DNA of 64,000 bases from positions 314,297 to 378,296 of the forward strand of contig NZ_DF238999.1 of NCBI RefSeq assembly GCF_000400995.2, read 5' to 3'. Of the stretch, positions 12,976 to 20,939 are shown one piece after another; position 1 is the stretch's first letter; each line of letters begins with the position of its first letter. A program made the translations under genes and the position numbers. Below the pieces are notes generated by a model that was not told the origin of the DNA, ran no database searches, and saw nothing but the letters and a program-made list of their open reading frames with translations. Source of the stretch: Acidovorax sp. MR-S7. Its GTDB lineage: Bacteria > Pseudomonadota > Gammaproteobacteria > Burkholderiales > Burkholderiaceae_C.

Positions 12976-13359
12976 TCAGTCGGTGGCGGCAGAAGCTGCC
13001 ACGGGGCGCCGTGCGTCAAGCCGGTCCAGCAGCGCCTGGGCGCGCTCGGCGGGCAGGCTCTTCTGCATGAGCTGGATCAGGCCATCGCCCTGCACCAGCG
13101 GGCGCAGCACCTCGGCCTCGGCCTCGTAGAAGGTCACGTCCCATTCCTGCAGGCCTTCGGCGAAGGTGGCGTCGTCCCAGGTCTTGCCCTTGGCGATCAG
13201 CGTGACCAGCGGCATGGCCTTGTTCTCCACGAACGCCTTCTTGTAGGGCTTTTGCTGCCAGCGCTCGGCGAACCATTCGCGGTGCGGCGCGGGCAGCGTG
13301 AGCATGCGCTTGTGGATCGCCTTCTCGAGCGCCGCGGCCGGGAAGCTGAAGAGTTTCAT
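12976..13359 (-). CDS. conserved small protein of unknown function between carA and carB
   Basis: I do not recognise this 127-residue protein. It starts [17 protein letters not shown], is soluble, predicted mostly helical, with charged and aromatic residues ([17 protein letters not shown]) and no signal peptide or known catalytic motif. Start at 13359 is set 16 bases after the carA stop; its own stop is 11 bases before carB, so all three genes are surely cotranscribed. The position between two subunits of one enzyme suggests a linked role, but nothing in the sequence shows what. Confidence 0.7.
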   Translation of the reverse strand: MKLFSFPAAALEKAIHKRMLTLPAPHREWFAERWQQKPYKKAFVENKAMPLVTLIAKGKTWDDATFAEGLQEWDVTFYEAEAEVLRPLVQGDGLIQLMQKSLPAERAQALLDRLDARRPVAASAATD

Positions 13360-13375
13360 GGCGCCAGGATTTCCT

Positions 13376-14548
13376 TCACTTGGCCTTGGCAGCCTGCATG
13401 AGCGCCGTGAAGCGGTCGAACAGGTAGGCGATGTCGTGCGGGCCCGGCGAGGCCTCGGGATGGCCCTGGAAGCAGAAGGCGGGCTTGTCCTTGTGCTCCA
13501 GCCCCTGCAGCGTGCCGTCGAACAGGCTGATGTGGGTAGCGCGCAGCGTCTCGGGCAGCGTGGCCATGTCCACCGCGAAGCCATGGTTCTGGCTCGTGAT
13601 GCTGACACGGCCGCTGTCCAGGTCCTTCACGGGATGGTTGGCGCCGTGGTGGCTGTTGTCCATCTTGAAGGTCTTGGCACCGGCGGCCAGCGCCATGATC
13701 TGGTGCCCCAGGCAGATGCCGAAGGTGGGCACACCGCTGGCGACGATCTGCTGCACGGCCGCGATGGCATAGTCGCAGGCAGCCGGGTCGCCGGGGCCGT
13801 TGGACAGAAACACGCCATCGGGGTTCATCGCCAGGACGTCGGCCGCGGGTGTCTGCGCCGGCACCACGGTGAGCTTGCAGCCGCGCTCGGCCAGCATGCG
13901 CAGGATGTTCAGCTTCACGCCGTAGTCGTAAGCCACCACGTGGAAGCGCGGCGCGTCCTGCGTGCCGTAGCCCTCGCCCAGTTTCCACTCGGTCTGGTCC
14001 CAAGCGTAGGTAGCGGACGTGCTCACGACCTTGGCCAAGTCCAGACCGTTCATGCTCGGCGCGGCCTGGGCGGCCGCCACGGCCTCGTCGATGCGCGCCT
14101 GCGTCACGGCTTCGCCCACGGCCAGCCCGACGATGACGCCGTTCTGCGCCCCCTTCTCACGCAACAGGCGGGTCAGCTTGCGCGTGTCGATGTTGGCAAT
14201 GGCCACCGTGTCGGTGCGCACGAGGTACTGGGACAGGGTCTCGGCCTGGCGGAAGTTGCTCGCGACCAGGGGCAGGTCCTTGATGACGAGGCCTGCGGCA
14301 TGGACCTTGTCGGCCTCGATGTCCTCGCTGTTGACGCCGTAGTTGCCGATGTGCGGATACGTCAGGGTGACGATCTGCTGGCAGTAGCTGGGGTCGGTGA
14401 GGATTTCCTGGTAGCCGGTGATGGCGGTGTTGAACACCACTTCGCCGACAGTGGTGCCGGTGGCACCGATCGAGTTGCCGATAAAGACCGTGCCGTCTGC
14501 AAGCGCCAGGATGGCGGGAGGGAAGGTTCCCTTGAGAGACAAAAGCAC
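13376..14548 (-). CDS. carA: carbamoyl-phosphate synthase small (glutaminase) subunit
   Basis: Class I glutamine amidotransferase subunit that hands ammonia to CarB. The 390 residues contain an N-terminal CPSase domain ([35 protein letters not shown]) and a C-terminal glutaminase with the nucleophile elbow [12 protein letters not shown] and the His-Glu pair in [11 protein letters not shown]. Start at 14548 fits the family length. First gene of the car operon. Confidence 0.98.
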   Translation of the reverse strand: MLLSLKGTFPPAILALADGTVFIGNSIGATGTTVGEVVFNTAITGYQEILTDPSYCQQIVTLTYPHIGNYGVNSEDIEADKVHAAGLVIKDLPLVASNFRQAETLSQYLVRTDTVAIANIDTRKLTRLLREKGAQNGVIVGLAVGEAVTQARIDEAVAAAQAAPSMNGLDLAKVVSTSATYAWDQTEWKLGEGYGTQDAPRFHVVAYDYGVKLNILRMLAERGCKLTVVPAQTPAADVLAMNPDGVFLSNGPGDPAACDYAIAAVQQIVASGVPTFGICLGHQIMALAAGAKTFKMDNSHHGANHPVKDLDSGRVSITSQNHGFAVDMATLPETLRATHISLFDGTLQGLEHKDKPAFCFQGHPEASPGPHDIAYLFDRFTALMQAAKAK

Positions 14549-14840
14549 TGGGTTCTCCGATGGGTTGCGGGTCGCCCGGGAGCCCTCGGGAAGACGGTTC
14601 CTGAGGACTGCTGCTAGTTTAAGATTGCTTTGGATGCGGCCGGGCGACGTTTTTTGCGGGAAAGCCTCCTATTGTAGCGCGTCGGCTTCCAGCTGCCGGG
14701 CGCTTGCCCAAGCCCCGCGCCCGGCAAAGGGATAGCCATCTGGCGCACGAATGCACCAAGACACCGCAAGGCAAAAGGAAGAGGGGAGGCTGAACTCTCC
14801 TGCGTGCCGTGGAAGCTGGTCACTTCCACGAGGAGAGAAA
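14549..14840. other. intergenic region between carA and tRNA-Val
   Basis: 292 bases without a gene. It must hold the leftward carA promoter and the end of the tRNA transcript. I see a GC-rich inverted region near 14690-14725 (GCCGGGCGCTTG ... GCGCCCGGC) but no T run, no clear PyrR or arginine-box site, and no open frame with coding features. Confidence 0.4.
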
Positions 14841-14917
14841 TGGTAGGCGCGATTGGACTCGAACCAACGACCCCCACCATGTCAAGGTGGTGCTCTAACC
14901 AGCTGAGCTACGCGCCT
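14841..14917 (-). tRNA. tRNA-Val (anticodon GAC)
   Basis: A complete 77-nt cloverleaf on the minus strand. The acceptor AGGCGCG pairs with CGCGCCT, U8/A9 are present, the D arm is GCTC..GAGC, the anticodon stem-loop is CCACCTTGACATGGTGG with GAC in the loop, the T arm is GTTGGTTCGAGTCCAAT, and the 3' CCA is encoded. It lies between relA and carA on the same strand. Confidence 0.96.
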
Positions 14918-14948
14918 GTGTGTATTCGAGAAGTGAGATTGTAGCAGT

Positions 14949-14974
14949 AAAAAAGGCCGCTTCCGGCAAACGGC
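14949..14974 (-). terminator. relA terminator
   Basis: Seven-base stem GCCGTTT / AAGCGGC (one G-T pair) with loop GCCGG when read on the minus strand, followed by CTTTTTTAC. It starts 8 bases after the relA stop and ends before the tRNA gene. Confidence 0.75.
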
Positions 14975-14981
14975 GCAATGC

Positions 14982-17222
14982 TCAACGCCGCCGCGCGGAA
15001 CGCACGCCCGGAACGCTGCCGACGATGCCCAGCACCTTGTTCAGGCGGCCCGCGTCCGACACTTCCACGGTGAAGGTCATCCAGGCCGTGCCCTTGACGG
15101 ACTGGGTCTGCACGCCGATCACGTTGGTCTTCTCGCGCGCGAACACCTCGGAGATATCGCGCAGCAGGCCCTGCCGGTCCGAGGCCTCCACAGCCACATC
15201 CACCGGGTAGACCGCCGCCGCCTGCAGCTGGGGCCGGCCCCATTCCACATCGATGACGCGCTCGGCATTGCGCGCCGCCATCTCGCGGAAGTTGCTGCAG
15301 TCCGCGCGGTGCACGCTCACGCCCTTGCCGCGCGTGACGAATCCGCGGATCTCATCGGGCGGCGCGGGCTTGCAGCACTTGGCGAGCTGCGTCATGAGCG
15401 AGTCCACGCCCACGACCAGCACCCCCCCCTTGGGCACGCTGTCCGTGCGCGCCTTGCGGATCAGCAACTGGTCTTCCGGCTCGGCCACGGGCTCGGGCGG
15501 GCGCAGCAGTGTCTCGATGGAGCGCAGGGAAAACTCGTCCTTGCCAACCACCTCGAACAGCGCCTCGGCCGACTTGAAGCCCAGCTGCACGGCCAGGTCA
15601 TCGAGCTTGACAGCCGTCTTGCCTTCGCGCTGCAGCAGCTTCTCGACCAGCTCGCGCCCGCGCGCGACGGTGGCGTGCGTGGCCTGCGCGTTGAACCATG
15701 CGCGCACCTTGGCCTTGGCCCGGTTGCTGGTGAGATAGCCCAGCTCCGGGTTGAGCCAGTCGCGCGAGGGGCGCCCCTCCTTCACGGTGGTGATCTCCAC
15801 TGTCTGGCCGTTCTGCAGCGGCGTGTTGAGCGGCACCATAGCGCCGTCCACGCGCGCGCCGCGGCAGCGGTGGCCCACGTTGGTGTGCACGGCATAGGCG
15901 AAGTCGACGGGCGTCGCTCCCTGCGGCAGTTCGACCACGGCGGCATCGGGCGTGAGCACGTAGATGCGGTCCTCGAACAGGCCGCTGCGGCTCGCGCCGC
16001 CGACCAGGTCGCGCTCCCAGGCCAGGAGCTGGCGCAGCACGGCGATCTTGGCGTCGTATTCACTGCTGGCGGACACGCCCGCGTAGCCCTTGGTGCCCGC
16101 CTCCTTGTAGGCCCAGTGTGCGGCCACACCGTGCTCGGCGTGGTCGTGCATGGCCTGGGTGCGGATCTGGATCTCGATAGCCCGGCCAGCCTCGTCGCGC
16201 ACCACGGTGTGCAGCGACTGGTAACCGTTGGGCTTGGGGCGGGCGATGTAGTCGTCGAACTCGGCCTCGATGGGACTGAACTGGCTGTGCACCCAGCTCA
16301 GGGCCGCATAGCAGTCCTTGACGCTGGGCACGATGACGCGCAGCGCGCGGATGTCGAACACCTGGTCGAAGCCCAGCGACTTGCCGCGCATCTTCTTGAC
16401 GATGCTGTAGATGTGCTTGGGCCGCCCCTGCACGCTGGCGCTGATGCTGCGCGCGCGCAGCTCGGATTCCAGCCGGCTGCGAACCTGCTCCATGTAGAGC
16501 TCGCGCTCCACGCGCTTCTCGTCCAGCAGACTCGCCACTTCCTTGTACGTGTCGGGCTCCAGGAAGCGGAAGGCCAGGTCCTCCAGCTCCCATTTCATCT
16601 GCCAGATGCCCAGCCGGTTGGCCAGAGGTGCGAACACCTGCAGCGCCTCGCGCGCAATGCCGGGCGACACCGCGCGCTTGGTCGCGGCATAGAAGCGCAG
16701 CGTCTGCAGGCGCGAAGCCAGCCGCAGCATGACCACGCGCAGGTCGCGCGAGAAGGCCAGCAGCATCTTGCGCACGTTCTCGGTATGCGTGGCAGCATCG
16801 TCCACCTGCAGGCCGGCCACCTGCGCCTCGCGCGCCTGCTGCTGCACGCGCATGAGCTTGGTGGTCTCGACGGCCAGTGCGGCGAAGTTGTCGCCGAATG
16901 CCTTGGCGATGACCTCCTCCGGCCTGTTGAGGTGCGCGCAGGTATAGACCAGGTAGGCGGCGGCCTGCATGGTCTCGGAGCCGCCCAGGTTCTTGAGGAT
17001 GGCGGACACGGCATCCGCATGTGCGAGGGTGTTCTCCCCCGTACCCAGCGTCTCGCCGGTCAGCAGCGGTTCGGCGAAGGCGCGCGCGCGCGCCAATGCG
17101 CCGTCATGGCCGGGTTCGGTCTGCGCGGTGGCGGCGATGAGTTGCGGCACGGCCTCGGGCCGGCCCGCGGCAGCCGCCCCGCCCTGCCCCAGAGGCATGT
17201 GGCCGATGGCGCTGCTTCTCAT
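14982..17222 (-). CDS. relA: (p)ppGpp synthetase RelA
   Basis: Ribosome-associated stringent-response synthetase. The 746 residues show a degenerate HD domain (about 60-200): the HD pair and other metal ligands are absent (AYLVYTCAHL where LLHDVVED is expected), so it should not hydrolyse ppGpp. The synthetase domain (about 255-370) has FDQVFDIRALRVIV and EFDDYIARPKPNGYQSLH, the acidic E-F-D-D form typical of monofunctional RelA, then EIQIRTQAMHDHAEHG. TGS (about 425-490) and ACT (about 665-740) domains follow. The ATG at 17222 has a GGAGG site and overlaps the hydrolase stop by 4 bases. Confidence 0.95.
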   Translation of the reverse strand: MRSSAIGHMPLGQGGAAAAGRPEAVPQLIAATAQTEPGHDGALARARAFAEPLLTGETLGTGENTLAHADAVSAILKNLGGSETMQAAAYLVYTCAHLNRPEEVIAKAFGDNFAALAVETTKLMRVQQQAREAQVAGLQVDDAATHTENVRKMLLAFSRDLRVVMLRLASRLQTLRFYAATKRAVSPGIAREALQVFAPLANRLGIWQMKWELEDLAFRFLEPDTYKEVASLLDEKRVERELYMEQVRSRLESELRARSISASVQGRPKHIYSIVKKMRGKSLGFDQVFDIRALRVIVPSVKDCYAALSWVHSQFSPIEAEFDDYIARPKPNGYQSLHTVVRDEAGRAIEIQIRTQAMHDHAEHGVAAHWAYKEAGTKGYAGVSASSEYDAKIAVLRQLLAWERDLVGGASRSGLFEDRIYVLTPDAAVVELPQGATPVDFAYAVHTNVGHRCRGARVDGAMVPLNTPLQNGQTVEITTVKEGRPSRDWLNPELGYLTSNRAKAKVRAWFNAQATHATVARGRELVEKLLQREGKTAVKLDDLAVQLGFKSAEALFEVVGKDEFSLRSIETLLRPPEPVAEPEDQLLIRKARTDSVPKGGVLVVGVDSLMTQLAKCCKPAPPDEIRGFVTRGKGVSVHRADCSNFREMAARNAERVIDVEWGRPQLQAAAVYPVDVAVEASDRQGLLRDISEVFAREKTNVIGVQTQSVKGTAWMTFTVEVSDAGRLNKVLGIVGSVPGVRSARRR

Positions 17223-18157
17223 GCGGCACCCTCCACGCCGTCGCCCTGCAGGAACGACACTACGGCATCCACTTGGCCCTGCGCCACCAGCGTGGGCGCG
17301 TGGCCTACACCAGCGAACTCCACCACGCGCGCACGCGGCCCGCGCTGCGCCATGTGTTGGGCCGTCTGCGCGGACAGCAGGTCGGACTCGGCCCCTCGCA
17401 ACAGCAGCACCTGGGCCGTGATCTGCTCATAGAGCTGCCACATCTGCTGCTCGCCGGCACGGGCGGCCTCCTCGGTCAAGGTGCGGAACGGCACTGCGAT
17501 GGCCGGGTCGTAATGCAGCGCCAGCCCTCCCTGCGGACCAGGCCGCACCATGGCGCGCGACAGCTCCAGCCACTCCTGCGGCGTGTGCGGCCCGAAGCTG
17601 CGCGAGATGGCCCACAGCGCATCCGCCGCCTGCTGCAGCGTCTCGAAATGCGCGGGCTGGCCCAGGTACTGGCCGATGCGCTCCAGCGCCTGCCACTCGA
17701 TGGTCGGCCCCACGTCGTTGAGCACCAGGCGCCGCACGGGCACGGGCATCGGCAGGCCCGGCTGGCCGCACAGCACCATGCCGATGAGCCCGCCCATGCT
17801 GGTGCCCACCCAGTCCAGCATGCGCATGGGCGCCTGCTGGTGCAGGTGCGCCAGCAGGGCCAGCATGTCGGCGGCATACAGCGGAATCTGGTAGCCCATG
17901 GGATCGGCCAGCCAGTCGCTCTGGCCCCGGCCCACCACATCGGGACAGACCACGCGGGCGTGAAGGCTCATGGCACGGGCCAGGGTATCGAAGTCGCGGC
18001 CCTGGCGCGAGAGGCCGTGCGCGCAGACCACCACGCGCGGGTGCGCCGCGTCGCCCGTGGCATTCCACTTCCAATAGGCCATGCGGTGGCCTTCTTCTGC
18101 GGAGCCCACGGCGGCAGGGCCGGGGCACGGTACGTATTTCAGCGTAGGTTGAATCAT
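17219..18157 (-). CDS. alpha/beta-fold hydrolase
   Basis: Cytosolic esterase-like hydrolase of 312 residues from the start MIQPTLKYVPCPG. Seen: oxyanion-loop region VVVCAHGLSRQGRDF, the nucleophile elbow WVGTSMGGLIG (Ser), the late Asp in LLLRGAESDLL and His in GVGHAPTL, giving a complete Ser-Asp-His triad. No signal peptide. Its stop overlaps relA by 4 bases, so it is read ahead of relA in one transcript; the function is not linked in any way I know. Substrate unknown. Confidence 0.85.
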   Translation of the reverse strand: MIQPTLKYVPCPGPAAVGSAEEGHRMAYWKWNATGDAAHPRVVVCAHGLSRQGRDFDTLARAMSLHARVVCPDVVGRGQSDWLADPMGYQIPLYAADMLALLAHLHQQAPMRMLDWVGTSMGGLIGMVLCGQPGLPMPVPVRRLVLNDVGPTIEWQALERIGQYLGQPAHFETLQQAADALWAISRSFGPHTPQEWLELSRAMVRPGPQGGLALHYDPAIAVPFRTLTEEAARAGEQQMWQLYEQITAQVLLLRGAESDLLSAQTAQHMAQRGPRARVVEFAGVGHAPTLVAQGQVDAVVSFLQGDGVEGAA

Positions 18158-18226
18158 GGAAACGGTACCGTCATGCAGCGCTCGATAATGCTTGGATTGC
18201 ATCCTAATTCATTCGGAGAGACTCTC

Positions 18227-19009
18227 ATGCTGAAAGGCAAAACCGCACTCGTCACCGGCTCCACCAGCGGCATCGGCCTCGGGATCGCCATGGCCCTGGC
18301 ACGCCAGGGCGCCAACATCGTGCTCAACGGCTTCGGCGATGTGGACGGCCCCCGCGCGCAGGTACTGGCCGCGGGCAGCGCGTCGGACGTGCGCGTGGCC
18401 TACCACGGCGCCGACATGAGCAAGCCCGCCGAGATCGAGGACATGCTCAAGTACGCCGCCTCCCAGTTCGGACGCGTGGACATCCTGGTGAACAACGCGG
18501 GCATCCAGCACGTGGCCAGCGTGCAGGACTTTCCGGCGGAGAAGTGGGACGCGATCATCGCCATCAACCTGACCAGCGCCTTCCACACCTCGCGCCTGGC
18601 GTTGCCGGGCATGCTGGCCGCAGGCTGGGGGCGCATCATCAACGTGGCGTCGGTCCACGGCCTGGTGGGTTCGGCGCAGAAATCCGCCTACGTGGCGGCC
18701 AAGCACGGCATCGTCGGCCTGACCAAGGTGACGGCGCTGGAAACCGCCACCACCGGCGTGACCTGCAATGCGATCTGCCCGGGCTGGGTGCTCACGCCCC
18801 TGGTGCAAAAGCAGGTGGACGCCAAGGCCGCCGAGCATGGTCTGTCCAACGAAGACGCCAAGAAGCTGCTGCTGGGAGAGAAGGAACCTTCCATGCAGTT
18901 CACCACGCCCGAGGAACTGGGCGAACTGGCCGTGTTCTTCTGCTCGCCGGCAGCCAACAACGTGCGCGGCGTGGCCTGGAACATGGACGGCGGCTGGACA
19001 GCCCAGTAA
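18227..19009 (+). CDS. hbdH: 3-hydroxybutyrate dehydrogenase
   Basis: Short-chain dehydrogenase (260 residues) that oxidises D-3-hydroxybutyrate to acetoacetate with NAD, part of polyhydroxybutyrate and ketone use. Seen: NAD-binding TGSTSGIGLGIA (Gly-rich loop), LVNNAGIQHV, the catalytic Ser-Tyr-Lys set in NVASVHGLVGSAQKSAYVAAKHG, and the long QKQVDAKAAEHG helix with the terminal DGGWTAQ common to bacterial HbdH. ATG at 18227 has a GGAGAG site; the longer upstream frame is rejected. Divergent from the alpha/beta hydrolase. Confidence 0.93.
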   Translation: MLKGKTALVTGSTSGIGLGIAMALARQGANIVLNGFGDVDGPRAQVLAAGSASDVRVAYHGADMSKPAEIEDMLKYAASQFGRVDILVNNAGIQHVASVQDFPAEKWDAIIAINLTSAFHTSRLALPGMLAAGWGRIINVASVHGLVGSAQKSAYVAAKHGIVGLTKVTALETATTGVTCNAICPGWVLTPLVQKQVDAKAAEHGLSNEDAKKLLLGEKEPSMQFTTPEELGELAVFFCSPAANNVRGVAWNMDGGWTAQ

Positions 19010-19094
19010 GAGAACACCCCTCTGAGCCGCTGCGCGGCGTCTGCCGGCCTGGGTGGCGCCAGTGCCGCAGGGCTTGCCCATCGCTATTATTCCA

Positions 19095-19136
19095 ATAGCT
19101 GCTTGCGCTTTCTGGATAAGCGCCAAAGGCCGATTT
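19095..19136 (-). repeat. 42-bp dispersed palindromic element, copy C (intergenic)
   Basis: Nearly consensus copy in the minus orientation: ATAGCTGCTTGCGCTT at the left, AAGCGC in the middle, GGCCGATTT at the right. It lies between the convergent hbdH and SIMPL genes, where its hairpin could end both transcripts. Just before it (about 19017-19075) is GC-rich sequence that resembles the ompR/envZ spacer repeat (CTGAGCCGCTGCGCGGC). Confidence 0.8.
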
Positions 19137-19147
19137 GGCTTGAGATA

Positions 19148-19861
19148 TCAGCGCAACTGCACCGAGCCCGACACGGTGACCACCACCTGTGCCTTGCCCG
19201 CCTCCACCGGCACGGGCGCATCGGCGAAGGATGCAGCTTCAGCCTTCATGGCCATCACGCGCGGGCGGGGGCCGGGGAACATCTCGTTGCTGTTCACCGC
19301 CACCTCGCGCAGCGTGTAGCCGCCGAAGCCGAAACCCCGCGCCAGCTCCGTGGCACGGGCCTTGAACGCCTCGATGGCCTGGGACTGCGCCTCGGTCTCG
19401 GCCTTGGCGCGTGCCTCGCGCGACAGGTCGAATGCGATCTGGCTGATGGCCATGCTCTGCACCTTGCCCGCCGTGCCGGTGATGCGCTGGAAGTCGCGGC
19501 CTTCCAGCACCAGTTCCGCGCGGCCCTGCCAACCGGCGATCTTGCCGTCCTTGCCGTGGCGCGGGTACAGGCTGAAGGCGCCCGTGCGCACATCCATCTG
19601 CTGCGGCTGGGCCTGGCGGCGCGCCTCGGCCAGGGCCGCATCCAGCGCCTGCTTGAGCTGCGTCTGCACTGCCGCCGCGTCGGGCGCTTCCTTGGTGGCG
19701 GCCAGGGTCACCACCAGCAGGTCCTGCTGGGTTTCCACGGTGCCCGCGGCCGACAGTTGCAGCACATTCTGCGGCGCGGATGCGCCACCGTTCTGAGCAA
19801 AACCCGCAGAAGCGCCCACCAATAAAGCGGCAGCAGCTATTATTTTTACAGCATTCTTCAT
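19148..19861 (-). CDS. SIMPL-domain (DUF541) periplasmic protein
   Basis: Secreted protein of 237 residues with a signal peptide MKNAVKIIAAAALLVGASAGFAQ and a SIMPL domain (about 30-235), the family of E. coli YggE, linked to oxidative stress resistance; molecular role unknown. Start at 19861 chosen because it gives a standard signal peptide. Most of the hydrophobic core and the cleavage region (IAAAALLVGASAGF) coincide exactly with copy H of the 42-bp repeat. Divergent from ompR with a 220-base gap that must contain both promoters. Confidence 0.88.
   Translation of the reverse strand: MKNAVKIIAAAALLVGASAGFAQNGGASAPQNVLQLSAAGTVETQQDLLVVTLAATKEAPDAAAVQTQLKQALDAALAEARRQAQPQQMDVRTGAFSLYPRHGKDGKIAGWQGRAELVLEGRDFQRITGTAGKVQSMAISQIAFDLSREARAKAETEAQSQAIEAFKARATELARGFGFGGYTLREVAVNSNEMFPGPRPRVMAMKAEAASFADAPVPVEAGKAQVVVTVSGSVQLR
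19799..19840 (+). repeat. 42-bp dispersed element, copy H, coding for the SIMPL signal peptide
   Basis: Aligns end to end at 42 bases without gaps: AAAACCCGCAGAAGCGC on the left and AAAGCGGCAGCAGCTAT on the right, with the left half diverged. Read on the minus strand in frame it gives I-A-A-A-A-L-L-V-G-A-S-A-G-F. Confidence 0.6.
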
Positions 19862-20081
19862 TGATTTTCCCTTCCTGCCCATGAGGGCCTCCACGCGGAT
19901 GCGCCATCCGCTGACATACAAGCGTAGCCGCCGAAACGGCCGTTTTGGTGACGTGCGGGTAATGTCGATGGCACGTGGCGCAAAACCTGTAACACTTGGT
20001 CAAAGCTCTCGGAAAAACGCGAACTTTGCGCTGCAAGCTGGTCAGAATCGGCTCTGTTACAAATTGGACCGGGATCACAAC

Positions 20082-20813
20082 ATGGCAACTACGACCAACC
20101 GTACCGACAAAGTGCTCGTGGTGGACGACGATGCGCGCATCCGCGATCTGCTGCGCCGCTACCTCACGCAGGAGGGCTTCGAGGTCATGGTGGCGGAAGA
20201 CGGCAAGGCGCTCAACCGCATCCTGCTGCGCGAGACGGTGGACCTGATCGTGCTGGACCTCATGATGCCCGGCGAGGACGGCCTGTCCATCTGCCGCCGC
20301 CTGCGCGCGGCCAACGACCGCACGCCCATCATCATGCTCACCGCCAAGGGCGAAGACGTGGACCGCATCGTGGGCCTGGAGGTGGGTGCCGACGACTACC
20401 TGGGCAAGCCTTTCAACCCGCGCGAGCTGCTCGCACGCATCCACGCCGTGCTGCGCCGCCGTCCGCCGCAGGAGGCGCCGGGTGCGCCCTCGGGCGACAA
20501 CGAGGTGGTGACCTTCGGCCCCTTCACGTTCGACCTGGGCACGCGCGCGCTGCAGAAGAATGGCGAGGAACTGCCGCTGACCACAGGCGAATTCGCCATG
20601 CTCAAGGCCCTGGTACGCCACCCGCGCCAGCCGCTGTCGCGCGAGAAGCTGGCGCTGCTGGCGCGCGGGCGCGAATTCGAGCCCTTCGACCGCAGCCTGG
20701 ACGTGCAGATCTCGCGCCTGCGCAAGCTGGTCGAGGTGGACGCCGCCGCCCCGCGCTACATCCAGACGGTGTGGGGCGTGGGCTACGTGTTCGTGCCGGA
20801 CGGCACGAACTAA
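20082..20813 (+). CDS. ompR: OmpR-family response regulator
   Basis: Two-component transcription factor, 243 residues. Receiver domain (about 9-125) with acidic pocket VVDDDARI, phospho-acceptor Asp59 in VLDLMMPGEDG, Thr in IMLTAKG and Lys in LGKPFNP; winged-helix domain (about 140-240) with LTTGEFAMLKAL and the SLDVQISRLRKLVE recognition helix, ending in the usual QTVWGVGYVFVPDG. The start MATTTNRTDK is preceded by a gap with the divergent SIMPL gene. Pairs with the kinase downstream. In relatives this pair controls outer-membrane or osmotic genes. Confidence 0.92.
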   Translation: MATTTNRTDKVLVVDDDARIRDLLRRYLTQEGFEVMVAEDGKALNRILLRETVDLIVLDLMMPGEDGLSICRRLRAANDRTPIIMLTAKGEDVDRIVGLEVGADDYLGKPFNPRELLARIHAVLRRRPPQEAPGAPSGDNEVVTFGPFTFDLGTRALQKNGEELPLTTGEFAMLKALVRHPRQPLSREKLALLARGREFEPFDRSLDVQISRLRKLVEVDAAAPRYIQTVWGVGYVFVPDGTN

Positions 20814-20816
20814 GGG

Positions 20817-20905
20817 AGCCCCCCTGAGTCGCCTTCGGCGCCTTCCCCCCAGGGGGACGCCGCCCGCGGCCTGGCGGAGCCAGCTCCGCGGCGGCTGCTG
20901 GCATG
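20817..20905. repeat. GC-rich inverted-repeat spacer between ompR and its kinase
   Basis: The 126-base gap holds two nested hairpins: CCCCCCTGAG ... CCCCCCAGGGGG (about 20819-20860) enclosing TCGCCTTCGGCGCC, then GCCGCCCGCGG ... CCGCGGCGGC (about 20862-20897). No coding capacity. The first motif resembles sequence after hbdH near 19017. Likely a dispersed GC-rich element that could tune kinase expression relative to the regulator. Confidence 0.5.
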
Positions 20906-20939
20906 GCGGGTGCCGGTTTCAAGCCGTCCATGCTTTCTC

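Noticed and set aside
14690..14725. GC-rich hairpin in the carA upstream region as an attenuator
   Set aside because: No leader peptide, no alternative pairing and no T run visible.
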